DNA of 64,000 bases from Rhyacophila brunnea. Its lineage: Eukaryota > Arthropoda > Insecta > Trichoptera > Rhyacophilidae. The stretch covers positions 682,001 to 746,000 of the forward strand of contig JAGYXB010001948.1 in assembly GCA_022495005.1 (NCBI GenBank). The letters run 5' to 3'. Made by a program: the position numbers and the translations under genes. The notes below the pieces were generated by a model that saw nothing but the letters and a program-made list of their open reading frames with translations, ran no database searches and was not told the origin of the DNA. Below, one piece after another: positions 1-13,960 of this stretch (position 1 is its first letter; the number at the start of each line of letters is the position of its first letter).

Positions 1-785
1 CGGATAAAATTTTAGTTTTGGGATTATTTATTGTTTTATTATGTAGGTACCAATTTACTTAAGTAATGAGTAGTTTAAAACCGCCTGCCAAGCCATGTGA
101 GACGGGTTTGAATTTTGTGGCTCGATCAAATTCGCATTTTTTTTACATTTTATTTTCAGTACATCATTAACAAGCAGATTTTTTAAGTATGGTTTACTAA
201 ATATATCTCGGAAAAATCATATTAGAGTGGTTATAATAATATAATAATAATAATATTCAGATGATTCTAGTTACAATTAGTGGTAGTAATACACAATACC
301 AATTTGCAGACTATGAGATTGTTTATATTATTTATATATATATATATATACTCGTACATTGTTTCGAGTAAATACTCGACTTATATGTATTATCACAAAA
401 GAAGTCACCCATAATTTAATTTACTAAGAAAGGGGTGATAAATTAATAATATTATTATCTACTTATATATATTGAATAATATATATTTTTGGCGCCAGTT
501 GCTATTAAGTAGATAGTTACATTTTATAATAGCTTTCATATTATAATATATAAACGATTATTTTGTAGACTTCAAATGTATGTTATTTTTATTATATTAA
601 GATTTAGAAGTAAGATTGTTACGAATAAATCGGAATGATGTTAGCAAATAGTTACATCTGATTGGAGAAATTAAAGGGAAACTAAAAATGTTTGAAGTAG
701 GTTAGGCAATAAATAAAATTATAGATAATTAATATAATTTCTTTTATTTTGTTAACTGTCAATTCATGGTGGAACTGCATTGTAT
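1..785. other. AT-rich flank, no gene seen
   Basis: AT-rich sequence with a short TA run near 333-352 and no coding signal on either strand. It should lie in an intron or 3' region of the allantoicase gene, because exon 6 ends at a good splice donor. A weak tRNA-like patch at about 70-130 is too degraded to call. Confidence 0.5.
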
Positions 786-975
786 TGTTGTTTTTATTCA
801 ATAAAACGCAATTTTTTATAGTACTTATTCCACTTTTAATTAATATATTAGGACCGGTTTTGTCCGCCTCAGTTGAAAATGTGCCACTGAGGCGGAAGAA
901 ACCGGTCCTAATATATTAATTAAAAGTGGAATAAGTACTATAAAAAACATGCGTTTTATTGAATAAAAACAACAA
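786..975. repeat. Foldback element with ~90-bp inverted arms
   Basis: Two nearly perfect inverted arms (786-873 and 886-975) flank a 12-bp loop. Both arms carry GTCCGCCTCAGT/ACTGAGGCGGAA next to the loop and end in runs like TTGTTGTTTTTATTC. The arms differ by only a few bases, so the element is young or kept by gene conversion. The same arm occurs alone at 52951-53052. No target-site duplication could be assigned here. Confidence 0.85.
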
Positions 976-1333
976 GATAATTAATATATTTGAAAAGATA
1001 ACTAAATATTAGCACACCTTTTCACGTTATAAAAAGGATTTTTTTATAACATTTGTTTATAGGGTCATTATAATTGTCAAATTATTTTTTTTGTAATTCT
1101 GTAAATCTAATTGCATATACGAGTTTATACGTGTAGTTGTTTTAGCTAGATAATCGTACCAATGGTTGTAGCTAGATTATACTTCGGAATATTTGGTAAA
1201 CAACTAAAAAAGATCGTATCTACGTATCAAAAAACTATTAGACAATTATTATCTAGATAGATTTAAAAATAACTAATATCTCGATTAAAACAATAAAATG
1301 AAATATGTTATTTTTGCCAGGAATTAACCATAC

Positions 1334-4300
1334 CTGGAACTTTAAGTGTGCCGTCATCGTTTTCATGAATAATTTCTGGTCTGTCCAATCTTCTGGCTGT
1401 CTCCCATCCATCAGCCATATTGAAACCACGTCCCGGCTTTATTAAATTTCTGGGGTGGCCATAGTGTGCGTTAGAATAACCTATAACAAGAAATAACATT
1501 CGATGTTTGAAAATGAAAAAAAAACAAAATGGCGTGACAAGAATTCAAATGCAATTACAATTATTAAAATTAAGTATGTTGCAATTACAAGACACATTGT
1601 GATGCTAAGATAATACAACATATTCTTCTACTATTGGATGTTTACGTGTATACTATATTATTTATTTATACCCCACAGAGTGGAGTTTATATTAACATTT
1701 TTTTTACGAAAGATGATTAGAACCCATTTGCATAACCCATTCGCATAACCCGTTAACTCCTTGTTTTGAAACACGTATCTATACATTGAAAGAAAAAAAA
1801 ACATCATGACATTTTTGCAAAAATTTGAAATCAGGACCCTCACTAATAGTTTCTTTTATCAATCATTATATTGTAGGCGTCTACTAATATTTTATAGGCG
1901 AAGAGATTCATTGTAATATTAGTATTAAATTATGTTGAAAAGCGATTATTTATTATCGTTAGAATCATACCTTGACAAACACCCCCGTTTCTCATGGCAA
2001 GTAGATCAACCATGCTTGAATTTCCATGGACGGTGGTAAAACGATATGTAGGACTGGCAACTCCGAAAACCCTCAGTCGAGCGATTCCACCATCAGGATA
2101 CATGTTGACTCTCAAGTGTGTGAAACCTTCGTCGAAAATAACCTGAAACAATATATTGTAATATTATATTACCTCTGTGAATATAAATTTATAAGATATT
2201 TGGACAGAAATTCATAGGTTAGGATCACACTTGTGTGAAATAATTACATTTTATTATATGGCCGTAGTATTATATATTTTCTCTTAAATCTCTCCGTCTG
2301 TAATTTTATATATTTTCTCTTCTCTCAATAACAAAGGGAAAATTTATTGATTACTTTTTAGGGGATGGATTAAATTAATATCACCAAATAAAATCTACAT
2401 ACTACTGCTCCACGGCATTAATTCGGCATATTAAGAGGTGCAATTTTGTGATAGAAGGCTTTTGAAGTTTTTTAGCCCTAGAAATGTCTAGGAAGCAGTC
2501 ATCCGAGACTGAAATAGCCACGCGGTGAAGCGTGATTTGACTGAGTTTACGAGTTTAATTGTTAAATAATATGCCAATCGGTTAGAAGAGCAAAGAGAAT
2601 GGAGAAAAAAAAGAAAAAATATAAAATAAACTAAAGCGAAACGGTCAAGGTAAGTCAAGGACTAAGAGACGAGATTCACTGCCGTATGACACCACAAAAA
2701 AGCTATAAAATTGTTCTTTGTAGCGAAAAACGAATAAATTTTGAATTTTCTCGATTCAGGGTCGTTAATATTGATACTGAATTACTGAATTTTCCATAAC
2801 AAAATATCATTGAGGAAAAAAGTCAAGTAATATGATATAATATATAGTAGCAATTCATGTTTATATTTTATTATATTTTTAACAACTATTTAAATAAAAT
2901 TGATATTACAAATATACATAGCCATTTTGTTTAGTTAAATAATTTTGGGACCATTTAAGAAATAGCACAAAACAACCGACTATGGTGAAAAAGACACACC
3001 TACATTTAATAGCGCATATAAAAAATATCTATATTGCAGAAAAGTATAAAATTTTATACTGATAAAACGGTGACTTGTACAATTTTCGAAACAAAATATT
3101 ATAGTGTTAGTTATCAATAAATAGTTTATATTGTTACTTCATCAAATATTATTTTTACTATCAGCGGTTCAGCGAGGGGTCACGGATTTTTATCAAATTA
3201 TTCGTGGGAGTCTGTGAGCGCCTACAAGGGGGCAACATCAACTATTAAGGCCATATAATTTTTATTGAACAATGTATTATGCAATACTTTCGTAATTTAC
3301 AAATTTTATTCTGAACTTAAGTCTATCCTGTATTGATGTACTTAATTTTTTTGATTATTAAAGATTGATTGCAAAATACAGCCATATTTAACAAAAAATA
3401 TTACGGTTTACGAAGGGTAATTAATTTTGCAATAATTGTTGTTTATATTTATAGCGCCCTGGTTATTTCCGTGGCATAATATGTCCAAATTGGCTATCCC
3501 ATCATTAATTATTGTTATGGGAAAATTACTAGCATTTGAAGATCAAGGGTCTCTTAAAAGAAACGCAAAAAACTTCTGTGGGTCTATTCTATATACAATG
3601 AGGCTATGGACGGCAGTTTATTATATTGATGTATTGATGTATTATAATTGTTACAATAAGTTAGCCATCGTAATTATTAAAACTTTCTATCTCGCTCTAA
3701 AAATTAACACAGCCAATTGAGGGGCTGTTAACACATAGCACTTTTTTGCAGTTTAGACGGTTAATTGATGGTAATCATAACCGCTCCAATACATATAATA
3801 ATAAACTACCATCAATAGCAGCCGATAGCCACTTTGTCTATAGAATAGACCCACTGATGCAACTCTCTTGCGCCGATATCTGTTGTGACTATTGTGACTG
3901 TTGAGCGCTATATTGAAACAATATGGTGTGAACATAATAATATGTAGGGTTTAAAAATTCTATGCTTAAAATATAACTGAAATACTTATACAACTGAGCT
4001 TATTATTTAAATTATAATACTTATTGCGTACTTAATACATTTTTTGTGGTGAACGTACTGCTGCGTGTGCAGTTAAGAGTTTTCACACGTCATACTGAAA
4101 AGTACGTCGTCTCACAATATGTTAAGTACTACTTACCTAGTCAAATAGATAAAAGAATTAAGTACATGGATGGAAATATCGACAAAAATAAAATTATGAA
4201 ATTTTAGTGATATTGTTGGTATAGTGACCAAAATATTATTATTGTGAGAGCTACGTAATTTTACGTACGTTTTGCGTACATAAATGTTTTTTTTTAATAT

Positions 4301-7300
4301 CTTTCCTTTTATTATTAGGATGGTAACAAAAACATGTCAAAATTGTTTATTATGTAAACATCGTTTGATTACTCGAGTCATAAAATAAGTTTCCACGATT
4401 TATCAGTTTTTTAAGAGTGATTATAATGTTAAAAGTTATATTTAAATAATCATATAAAATTAATTATTTATCACCATGTGAACATAGTATCCAATGGAAA
4501 ATTATGTGGAATATTATCTAGATTTAAAATATATATATTGACCCAGTGAAAAATATTATTCATAAATTAAATAAAGTTACAAAATTGTTTTTTGAAAAAA
4601 TAATAATATTAGGTACAGTGTCATTTACATTAGGAATACAGCTGAGTTTTTACATATGTAATTACAACAATGTATTATTAGCAGAGTGCATTATTGTTTT
4701 CCTATGTAAATTATTCGGAGATAATAATTATTAATAAAGTATTCTTCTAGACAAAAAATAATCTATATATGTAAATTTAGCTGAATTTGACTAGGTACAT
4801 TTTAATAATTGTATACAAATGAATTTATTTATTGACATTGTCACACTTGCTGTAGTCAGAGTAGTAAGGGTTTTTAGAAAAAGATCTTTTAAAATATTAC
4901 AAGCCATTAGCTATTACCAAACACTATTAGATAATATATTATTAATAAATAAAGAAAAAAGAAAATAAGATAATTTATATCGATCTAGAAAAATTGCGAA
5001 ACTTGAAAAGCAGGAATTTCAGTGTATTGTGTACCTACCCGTCTGTATAAATGGAAAGTGCACCAACATTATATGACATAATATACTAACGAAAAATATA
5101 AAACGGAGGCTCTCAATCTATTTCAAAGCATACTTATTTTTTATTGAAAAAAGGAACTGTCAATTGAAAGCATTCACATATATACAAAGCGAATAAAGTG
5201 GCCAACACGATTTAATCATCAGGTAGGTATAGAGCCTATATATTCTAAAAAAAATAACAAGAATAACAATATCGTTCAATGATTATTGCTATTGAGAGCG
5301 ATTTATTGATGAAAATGAGTTTGCATAATAAGCGTCTTTTTAATTATTATTTAAAAATTGGTAGCGATATTAAACGTTATTATTGTGTTCTGATTTATTT
5401 GAATTTAAGTTAGTAAGTATCCTCAATTAATTAATTTTCTAGTTATTATTGTGAAGTATTCTTTATTATTACTTTCGATGATTTTTATAAATTTTGTAAA
5501 AACTTTGTTGAGTTAAGGGCCCACATGCTCAGCGTAGGTCAAAATGGAGCTTTTATGGTATTTTCAGAGCATCACCCTGGACATTCTTAAAACGTTGTAA
5601 CTAATCTATGTATATAACTTTGAAGCCTTTTTTACGCCTACGGTTTTTAATAAAATATTTTTTTCGGTTAGGTACATGTTTAAACACGCGCGTTAACATG
5701 ATCTTACTCCCTACTTCAGTTATTGTTTGTCAATTTATGGCTACGGCCGTATGTTGTAGCTTAGCCACTGGAAAATGCCAATAGAAGTGGCGTATTTCAA
5801 AAAAATACTACCTTATTCTTAGGTCAATAATTATTATAAAGCAATCATTATTCGTAGAATATTTATCAAATTTAAATGGTCAAAGACATAGTTTATAATC
5901 AATATTTTTAGAATTATCTTCAAATGTGTTAATCATGCCTATTTTTTGAATAATAAAATGCCTAATTTTTGTCAAATTTAGGATCACAAAGATTATAAAA
6001 TATAAATTTTTGTCGTAAATATGTTACTATAAAATGTTAAAATTAATTTTACTTATGGTTTTGTAAATGCGTTTAAAAATTAATAAATGTAAAAAATCTT
6101 AACACCACTGCACATGGACGTACTGAAATATGACTATATTCTAAAACATTCGATCGAGAGGTTTAAAAGAATACTATTTTACGTAATAAAAATACTTTAT
6201 GCAGTCATCAAATGTTTAAAATAAACATAAAGGATAATAAGGCTTCAAAATTATATAAATAGATTATCTACAACGTTTAAGGAATGTCCAGGGTTATGCT
6301 CTGAAAATATCATAAAAGCTCCATTTTGACCTACGCTGAGCATGTAGGCCATTAGTGAAGGTAATATAAAATGTCTCGTCGACTAAGAGGAGTCGAGATG
6401 ATAATTTTTTCATGTATGTTATTACCTTATTTTAAATAGGATTCTTCTATAATTTTTAGACTATACCTAAAAGAAATCATGTAATCTTTTTGTACCACAC
6501 GATTTGATAGCAATTTTAGTATGGTTGAAATGGTAATTATAGAAAAAATAATATTATTCTGCACCCTGATAATGACGGCCTTTAGTTTTTTACGGTTATT
6601 TGTGATATTTTTCGCTAAATAATGGTAGATGTTTTAATATAAAAAAAACATGCGGTGCTGGTAAATAATTATCATAGCACAAGTGTGAGCATGCTAGACA
6701 TTAACTTGAAAAACAAAATAACTAGCAGCTAATTAAGTCATACGCATTTGTGATCTTAACCACCTTTACTTTCATAATAAAATGACTGCATCTCAAATGA
6801 AGAAGCTATCAAAATATAATATATATATTTCATGAAAAGAATTTTTATTACCTTCTGATAATTATGACGTGTTGGCTCGTAACCTGCCCTCAAAGAAGTA
6901 ATTGGAATAATTTCCTGCCAAAGTTCAGATGCCAATTTATTGGCCTGTTGAAGCTCTGATGTGGTGCATGCTGAACCCATTTTACTTCTGCGCTTGGGGA
7001 TAATACTCTCTTCTATAATAACAAATAAATACACAAATAGATTAGGTACTATACAAGACAACGGTCGGCAGATATGCAACCAACTTGACACAATTAAGTG
7101 ATCACTGTTTGGTAGTTCATCGAAACGTGTATTAGACGTGCACGACGATCAATCAGCAAACTGGTTACGCATACCTTTAGAACGTCGTTGATGATTTATC
7201 CTGTGCGTCCTTTATAACCGCGCCGTGTCCCGGTCGACCAGTGTATGTGGACGTTTTTTTACAATGCTTCATCTCTAATTATTATTATATCCGTGCTTAC

Positions 7301-9625
7301 TGTTCCATGAGAGTTTGTAGCTGGTTTACATATCTAGTTGTTTTAGGTAGAAAACTAGCAATCGTGATGAAAAAAGGTATCTTAAATTTACCTTCATCAG
7401 TTAAACATGCTGCCTGGATGGAGTAATGAGGAGTATAGTTTCCTGTAAAGAATGCTGTGTCAATATCGACTCCTGAAAGCATAACATAAAACCAGTAAGT
7501 ACAATGGTAGTATATAACTAATATGAATGTATCTACGTGTATATTACCATGATTATTAATTTTGCACACATGTTTTGACACATTTTTGTATAAATGTAAA
7601 TAAATACAATGAGAAAATAAAATGCTGGATTCTTTAAATCGTTCAACAAAAATCACGTTTGCGAATGTTATATTTAGGGTTTAGTTTCTGCCAAATAACT
7701 TATTACATGAAAATGTCGCGTAATACATTGAAATAGTATTAGAATGTGCCAAATGCTATTCATTCATACTCAAGATGTAAAGAATAAAAGATTATTTTTA
7801 TTGTAGAAAATTCTGTTAGGTTGAATTTGGAAAGTTTTGGTAAAAGATTTGCTAAACGAAAAAAAGTATGCAGCACGTACGGGTGGATAATTAAGAAAGC
7901 GGCTACGGTTGCCATTTCAATTGACGATATCCATTTGTAAATATGCGTTTTTAAGAATGAATTAATAAGCACTAAAGTTATTAGTGTTCTGTGTCATTGT
8001 TTTCCAGTTCTATAGAAAGAAATTAAAAAAGAAATTTTACTAAAATAAATTATGATTAGGCTGTAATCTCATGTCCTGTAGCAATAATTATAGTAATTTT
8101 ATGCTTATATCTGTAAAGTGGTATATGCATGGTACATACTCATATAATTTTATTATTATTATTATATGCCTTTTAATTGTTAGAATATATATTTGGTTGA
8201 ATACGTATTGGCGGCTGTGATACTGACTGTGGTTTAGCTTCGTTGATTATCTTAGTTTTTCACGAATATATTATACCCAATTGCTATGGAAGGGTTTGCT
8301 ATTTTTTTATTATATATATGATACATTTTCATCTCATGCTACTTCATTGTTATTCCCAAAAAAAATGACTTATTTTTTCTAGTAAAATAAATCATACTAT
8401 TTGAATAATTTAGCAATACAATACAAGAGTTAGTATTCGGTGGAAAATTATGTTAATTTATATTTTATTAAAGATATGTTAATTGTATTAATAATTAATT
8501 AAAAAAATATTCTTCATTTAATCAACACAATTAAGAGTAATTGCATATTGTACTAATATTCATTGTAATTACGTGCAGAAATTCATTTATATTGGAAAAT
8601 CTCACCATGAATGATGCTTTTTGCAGCAAGTTTAATAATGCACCAGTCGTGACCAGCTTTCCTCTTTCTTCTGGTTTCCCAACCGTCCATCCATTTTCCA
8701 CAATCGGTATATTTCTCTGGGATGAAGATCGGATCTGTGTCCAGGAGCATGTTTTCCGCAACGGCAAAATAATCATCAGTTGCGAAGAGAATTTTTCCAC
8801 CAGCCTGAGATGAATTAAACATAATTAAAAATATACTAAGTAGATACCCAGGTAGTTTTATAAATACTTTTTTTTATTTAACACTAAAAAAGTAAGTATT
8901 TGTTATTGTTACTAAATAAATACTACTGAAAAACATAAAACTAAGTTTATCTAAGTATGTTTTTGAGACTTTTCAAAGTTATTTATTGTATTAAAAAAGA
9001 TTTTATTCTTAGACAATGAAAATTTTTACAAAGAAAACAATTGTCTAGACTCTAGATTGTTTACATTGGTATTTTGTGAGAAAATTGATCATAGTAAATA
9101 ATATGGTGAAAGCTTATTTTAATTAAAATGAAAACAATAATCACTACTCTATTGGATCTAGATTTAAAAGGTAGGTAGTCAATTGGAGATGAAAAGTTAA
9201 AAATACTATTACCAAGAACATAAATTTAATATGGTAAGACTTATATCATAAATTTACTTAGCGTATTTTTAATTATGATTGAAAATATATTGAAAGTGTG
9301 TTAAACACGTATTATAGTAATGAATTTAAAAAAAATACACATGCGCATAAAGTGCACCATGACAATAAACTATCTCAGGTTTCATAAAAATAATTATTTG
9401 ATGAAACTATTATTTAAGAACCTGAAATCTACAATTTGTAGGTTAATAACATTATTGAATGGCGGTAAGTATGTTTTTTAATTATTGAAATCCAGGCACG
9501 ACAGAATAAAAATAAAAACTAAATAAAAAAAAACTTACATTTTTGCTGCATAAATCGTTCAGTTCAGTAAATTTTGGCAAAGGAATAATCACTTCTTGTT
9601 TACTAGGCATATTGTTGAAAAACAT
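1334..9625 (-). CDS. ALLC: Allantoicase, six exons, 3' end off the left edge
   Basis: Allantoicase hydrolyses allantoate to ureidoglycolate and urea in purine (uric acid) breakdown. Exons read on the minus strand: 9539-9625 (ATG at 9625; a second in-frame ATG at 9610), 8606-8804, 7392-7472, 6852-7012, 1971-2142 and 1334-1480. Every junction is GT-AG and the phases agree (0,1,1,0,1,1). This gives about 283 residues; allantoicases are usually longer, so the last exon(s) lie left of the window. The family's two repeats are both visible. In the first, [17 protein letters not shown] is at about 31-47, DGWETRRKR at 69-77 and the GHDWC motif follows. The second has [13 protein letters not shown] in exon 5 and [13 protein letters not shown] at about 256-268 in exon 6. 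The frame is intact and the residues look conserved, so the gene is probably functional. Neighbour: HYDIN, same strand, more than 17 kb upstream. Confidence 0.94.
3580..3852. repeat. Imperfect inverted repeat in allantoicase intron
   Basis: TGGGTCTATTCTATATACAA at about 3580-3599 and the following ~45 bp recur inverted at about 3800-3852. A smaller hairpin (CACAGCCAATTGAGGGGCTG) sits in the centre. This looks like a decayed foldback or MITE; outer ends are not resolved. Confidence 0.55.
5517..6350. mobile_element. TTAA-flanked MITE, copy 1 (long inverted repeats)
   Basis: About 115-bp terminal inverted repeats run from GGGCCCACATGCTCAGCG at 5517 and from its complement ending at 6350. TTAA precedes the left end (5513-5516), and a decayed TTAG follows the right. 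TTAA target sites and GGG ends suggest a piggyBac-like non-autonomous element (inference). No open reading frame. It lies in the large allantoicase intron. A second copy is at 19016-19922. Confidence 0.8.
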
Positions 9626-12600
9626 TTTCACTTTTGTTTTGTTACTATTTTAGAAAAAAATAATAACACTCGCCAGACGATTCTTCAAATATAATGTAGG
9701 GTGCTTAATAAAAAGACCAACTGGCACTCGCAAATGTCTTGACACAACTGATTAGAATTTACAACCCGATTCATATTTATACACTCAAAGAAATTTAAAA
9801 AAATAACACAGTTTTATATACCTACTGGGATTATTATGGAGTATTAGCACATAATCAAGATGTTCTAACTGCAATTTCTTCAGATAAAATAGATAACATC
9901 CAAGCTTTAATAGTTTGCATGCTCTTTTTAAAAACATAGGTAAATATTGTTTTTTCATAATTTCTATCTATATATTATATTTACAGGCAGAAAAAAAAAC
10001 CTTCCTCGTTTGTTCTTAAAATATTTTTGGTAAAAAATGTAATCTTTTATTATTGAAATGAAAAAGCTTCAGTTTGGTTGAATACTTGCCTTATAATTTA
10101 TAAATTAAAATTGAATACTTTTAGATAGATACCTATTTAGGTAATTTGAAAATATACCGAAATCCACTTATTAGATGTCACTGTAGAAAAGATAAAAATA
10201 ATACAATGCTCATATAAATTTCACGTATATTCTCTGCAGGTAAATATTAACCGATTAGTAGCATAAAATATTATAATATTATTTTTACAGTGTTTTATTA
10301 TTGGTTAGATCTGAAAAAGTACGAGACGTCTGTTGCGGGTTTTAATCCCGCGTCAGATAAATTCACACATTGTTTTTTTAATGCGTATCTACCTTATAAT
10401 ATAGATTCTGGGTATGTTTCTAGTATGCTGAGAAAATCACTGATTACGATTTCTAATAAGAAAATTGATTGTGAGCCGGTTAAAATCTTCAATGGAATAA
10501 AAAAGGTGGCTTGACACAGGGTAGGTATTTGTAACACCTGCAACATGTTTGTGTTTTACTGTTTTCTTTAATATAATATTCATTCAGGTCAATAACCATA
10601 ATATTATTCATTTAAAATCTTATACATGCTTAAATTGAATGCAATGTGGGTACATAAAAAGAATACCCGTGTGAGAGGTAGATACCATTATTTTTATGCT
10701 ATTTCTTTGTTTATATCATAATATATCATATTATTACTACGCGTTTGCTGAATAATTATGCAGTATTTTAATAATCGGTAGGTAAGTGAAAATTTTAAAT
10801 GCGATTAGGTATGACAATAAAAATAGGTACTTAAAATATTATGTTAATGTTCAACTTTCTGTAATCAATATACTTACTTATATTCATTCAAATGTACTAG
10901 CTCTGTGTCAACCTATCTACGAATGTTGTGGAGAAGAATAAATATATTTTTTAAATGAAACGATTAACATGCCTTAATAGATTAAATGTACAGCTATTAT
11001 AAAAAGCAAGAGAAAGTGAAGACATGTTAAAAGGGGTAAGATGAAAGAAAACATACATAAATCTGCGAGGGAGAGGGAGTTACGGAGATGACATATTGAA
11101 AAGAATAGGGTGAGAGAAAACACATGTTGATATGTGTGAGAGGGATAAAGAAAGAATAAGAGTATTAAGAGGAAAGATATCTGTCTGTAACGAATAAGAT
11201 GTCTCTCTGACGCACGAAAATTTGACAAGAATGTTGAAAGGTGGTACTGCCACTAAGTAATTTTTTTTGGTAACCTATATTTAACTGATATTTTATTGCT
11301 CTCTAGAATGTGAAAAAGTGATTTTAGGATATTCCAGAGTATTGGTGATTTTTTTATTAAGTGTAAAAGATATATTTTTTTTTAGAAATACATTTTAGAA
11401 ATACATAGAAAATGTAAGGTTATTTAAAAATAATAGATCGATTAATATAGAACAATTTAAAATGTAAATTATCATATACACAGATTTCAAAGTAGTGTAC
11501 TCTAGTAGCATTATTATTCCCACCTACATGCAAATATCGTTTGTAAGTTCTTTAGATATTATGAATTTATATTTATCAGATTCTTTATAGACGGTGGTTG
11601 GGCCAATTATAGTCATTTTCATCCCTATATTTTCCTCCTACCTCAAATCCTCAGTTATTGTCACAATTCCAGGTGACCAGCAATTACAGGTCATCAGTCG
11701 ACCGTGATTGTAGAACATTCAGTTACCTTAAGTTACCCCAAAAAACGGGTGCGTCTAGGCTTGTTACAGACTGATTCAAAAGTTAAGTGCAGACCTCGAG
11801 CGTATACCGTGTAATCTTTGTGGAAACCATAATTCTATTCGAGCAAACTCCGTTAATCAAACCACCAATGTCCGTGTTACCAACACAGGGTATCTCCTGA
11901 TTTATCATATCATTAATCAAAAGTGTACCGTGCGAGTGCCAAATAGGACGTGTGGGCATGCACCAGGGATCAGCTTCAGCTAGACCATTAAACATCAATA
12001 AGGTTAGTGCTTGGACTAACTTCCGTGTAACCGCCACCCCTCAGCACAATAATTCCATCAAAATCAATTACAGTCCACTATAAAATGCGCAGCCAGATGG
12101 TTTTATTATGTAATATATTCTTGTGTGGCAGATAAGTAAATATTATTATTAATAGTATTTCCAGTCGCAATTATAAATCCTTGCTGTAAGGCCGGTTTAA
12201 TTATTTCGTAATAAACATTATTTTGTAATATAACTAAATATAAATGTAACGAAGTAGTCTCTAGGTCAAAATGAATATGAGGTAACTATTTTAATTTATT
12301 TTGTAAACTTAAAAAAATAATAAATAAACTAATACTTAAAAAATAATTAATATATTAATATAACAATTCTGCGATAAGTCACATTATCCACCGAGATGCC
12401 CGTGTTAAACCTGCTATAATAACTGGATATACACTTTTTGTTTATTTAATATATTGTCTGTGATCGCACATTTGATCGGTAATAAATGAATATAAATATA
12501 AAATACCTCCTTGTCAGAATTTAAATTAAGTAAATTGTAAGGCTATATATATTATAATTAGTATACTATTGGACTTGAGTATAATTAACTTTAATTATAA

Positions 12601-12954
12601 TATATTTGTCTTGAATTATTTGAAACGCATGAGAGAAAATATATCAAAATATGATAACGGGACCGAGGCAGGGATAAAACGTTTTAAAAATACACGTATA
12701 AACAAAAATTGTAAATTTAATATATAAGAGGAATCGTTTGTTTTAATTGGGTTGTGAAAGAAAACAAATGTTTACAGTACCGTGATAGCATATATAGTGA
12801 TTAGAGTATGTAGAAATTAGTGTGTTATCTAAGACATTTAGGCGTCATTATAGTAAGACTAGGGTGCTGTAACCTACTGTAACCTTAAACAACATTGACA
12901 ATCAATAAAAAAAATAGAAACATTATGGATTAGGAAGAACCATCAGCTAACGTT
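9626..12954. other. Gene-free stretch upstream of allantoicase
   Basis: Allantoicase promoter side followed by AT-rich sequence. Around 10980-11220 there is a purine-rich block (GAGAGAGGGA-type). Around 11620-12060 a less AT-rich block looks like transposon sequence but could not be assigned. No coding exon with splice signals is supported. Confidence 0.5.
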
Positions 12955-13110
12955 ACACCTGAAAAAATATTTTTTTCAGCGATGGCGTGCTCGACAAAGT
13001 CAAGAGACTACAAAAATTTTGATAGGCTGATACAGCAGCTGTCATAAAAATAAGTGAATCTGAAACACCACAACGAAGACAGTAAGACAGAACACACACG
13101 TAAAACGTAT
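12955..13110 (+). repeat. Dispersed repeat, copy 1 of pair with 19990-20150
   Basis: CAGCGATGGCGT, CAAAGTC, the CAGCAGCT core and GACAGTAAGACAGAAC are shared in order with the reverse complement of 19990-20150. Read on the minus strand, both copies have a TGGTGTTTCAG/TGGTGTTTTAG acceptor-like site and a frame ending in FVVS-stop. Probably a fragment of an unidentified transposable element. Confidence 0.6.
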
Positions 13111-13489
13111 GAGTCAAAGGAAGGCAGAGAGAAGACGTACGAGAATGTTGATATGTGCTACTACCACCTGGTAATATTTACTAGTAATTAAAAAAACATG
13201 TTTTAGATAAACTAGCATACATTACAGACATTTATGTCTATATTAAAGTTATGTATTTTTTTTAAATTAATTTATTATGAGCCGTACCCTTGCTTTTCCG
13301 TATAAGGGGGTTTTGTAATTGCATGGAGATGATTACATATGGTTAATTATGTGTTTGCATTTGTGAGAGGTTACACTAATTATAAACATACTAGATTAGA
13401 GGGTGAAATAATGTAATGTTAATTTTGTTCAATGGTCAGAATTAGATATAATAGTTGTGTTATTTTATTGTATTCCTGGGGTTTTTGCA

Positions 13490-13960
13490 GGTCAATTTCG
13501 TTATTATGTTAAGAGCCCGTCGCACTTTTCTAATATTGGGTAGTTGTTGATGATATCCCACGCTGTTTATGACGTATTGCCGTCACATAGATAACGGTAA
13601 TCATCTCTCAATTTAAATTTATTTATATAGGCTCTTAGTGGTTTGTGGACTGTTTTGTGTGAGTTAGTGTGATGTTTTTATGTTCCAGGCAAGTACCTAG
13701 TAGCGGAGTTTATGAAGGCAATAAGTTTTCGTGTTAGTGATCCTGTGCTGTCTGCTATATATGCTGTTCCATAGTTCTACTGCGTATTCGTTTATTTTTT
13801 TTGCTGTAACGTAGATTGACGTATGTGTACGCTAAAGGGTTTTTGTAAGCTGCAGCTTATTAGTCAGTTTCTTCGTTTCCGGCTTTTCTTTAATTCAGAA
13901 AAGTCTAGAGTTTGTTCATATCATTTTGAATAGCATTAATATTGTTAGGATGCCTCTTAC
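13490..13960 (-). mobile_element. Degraded non-LTR retrotransposon, C-terminal part
   Basis: The minus strand encodes a broken frame with NKFKLRDDYRYLCDGNTS and WDIINNYPILEKCD. This resembles the cysteine/histidine knuckle at the end of R1/Jockey-type LINE reverse transcriptase proteins, though most cysteines are gone. Upstream, INEYAVELWNSIYS fits the same region. Stops and shifts make it non-functional. Confidence 0.6.

Larger units (their letters stand above)
2143..6851 (-). other. Large allantoicase intron (exon 4 to exon 5)
   Basis: A 4.7 kb intron from the GTAATA donor at 6851 to the TTTCAG acceptor at 2143. Most of it is AT-rich unique-looking sequence. It contains an inverted repeat at 3580-3852 and a miniature transposon at 5517-6350. 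No coding segment is recognised in the rest. Confidence 0.8.

Noticed and set aside
10290..10514. 74-codon plus-strand open frame
   Set aside because: AT-rich, no known domain, no splice or promoter support.
11783..12037. 84-codon minus-strand frame in a GC-richer block
   Set aside because: No splice context or recognisable domain; probably transposon-derived.
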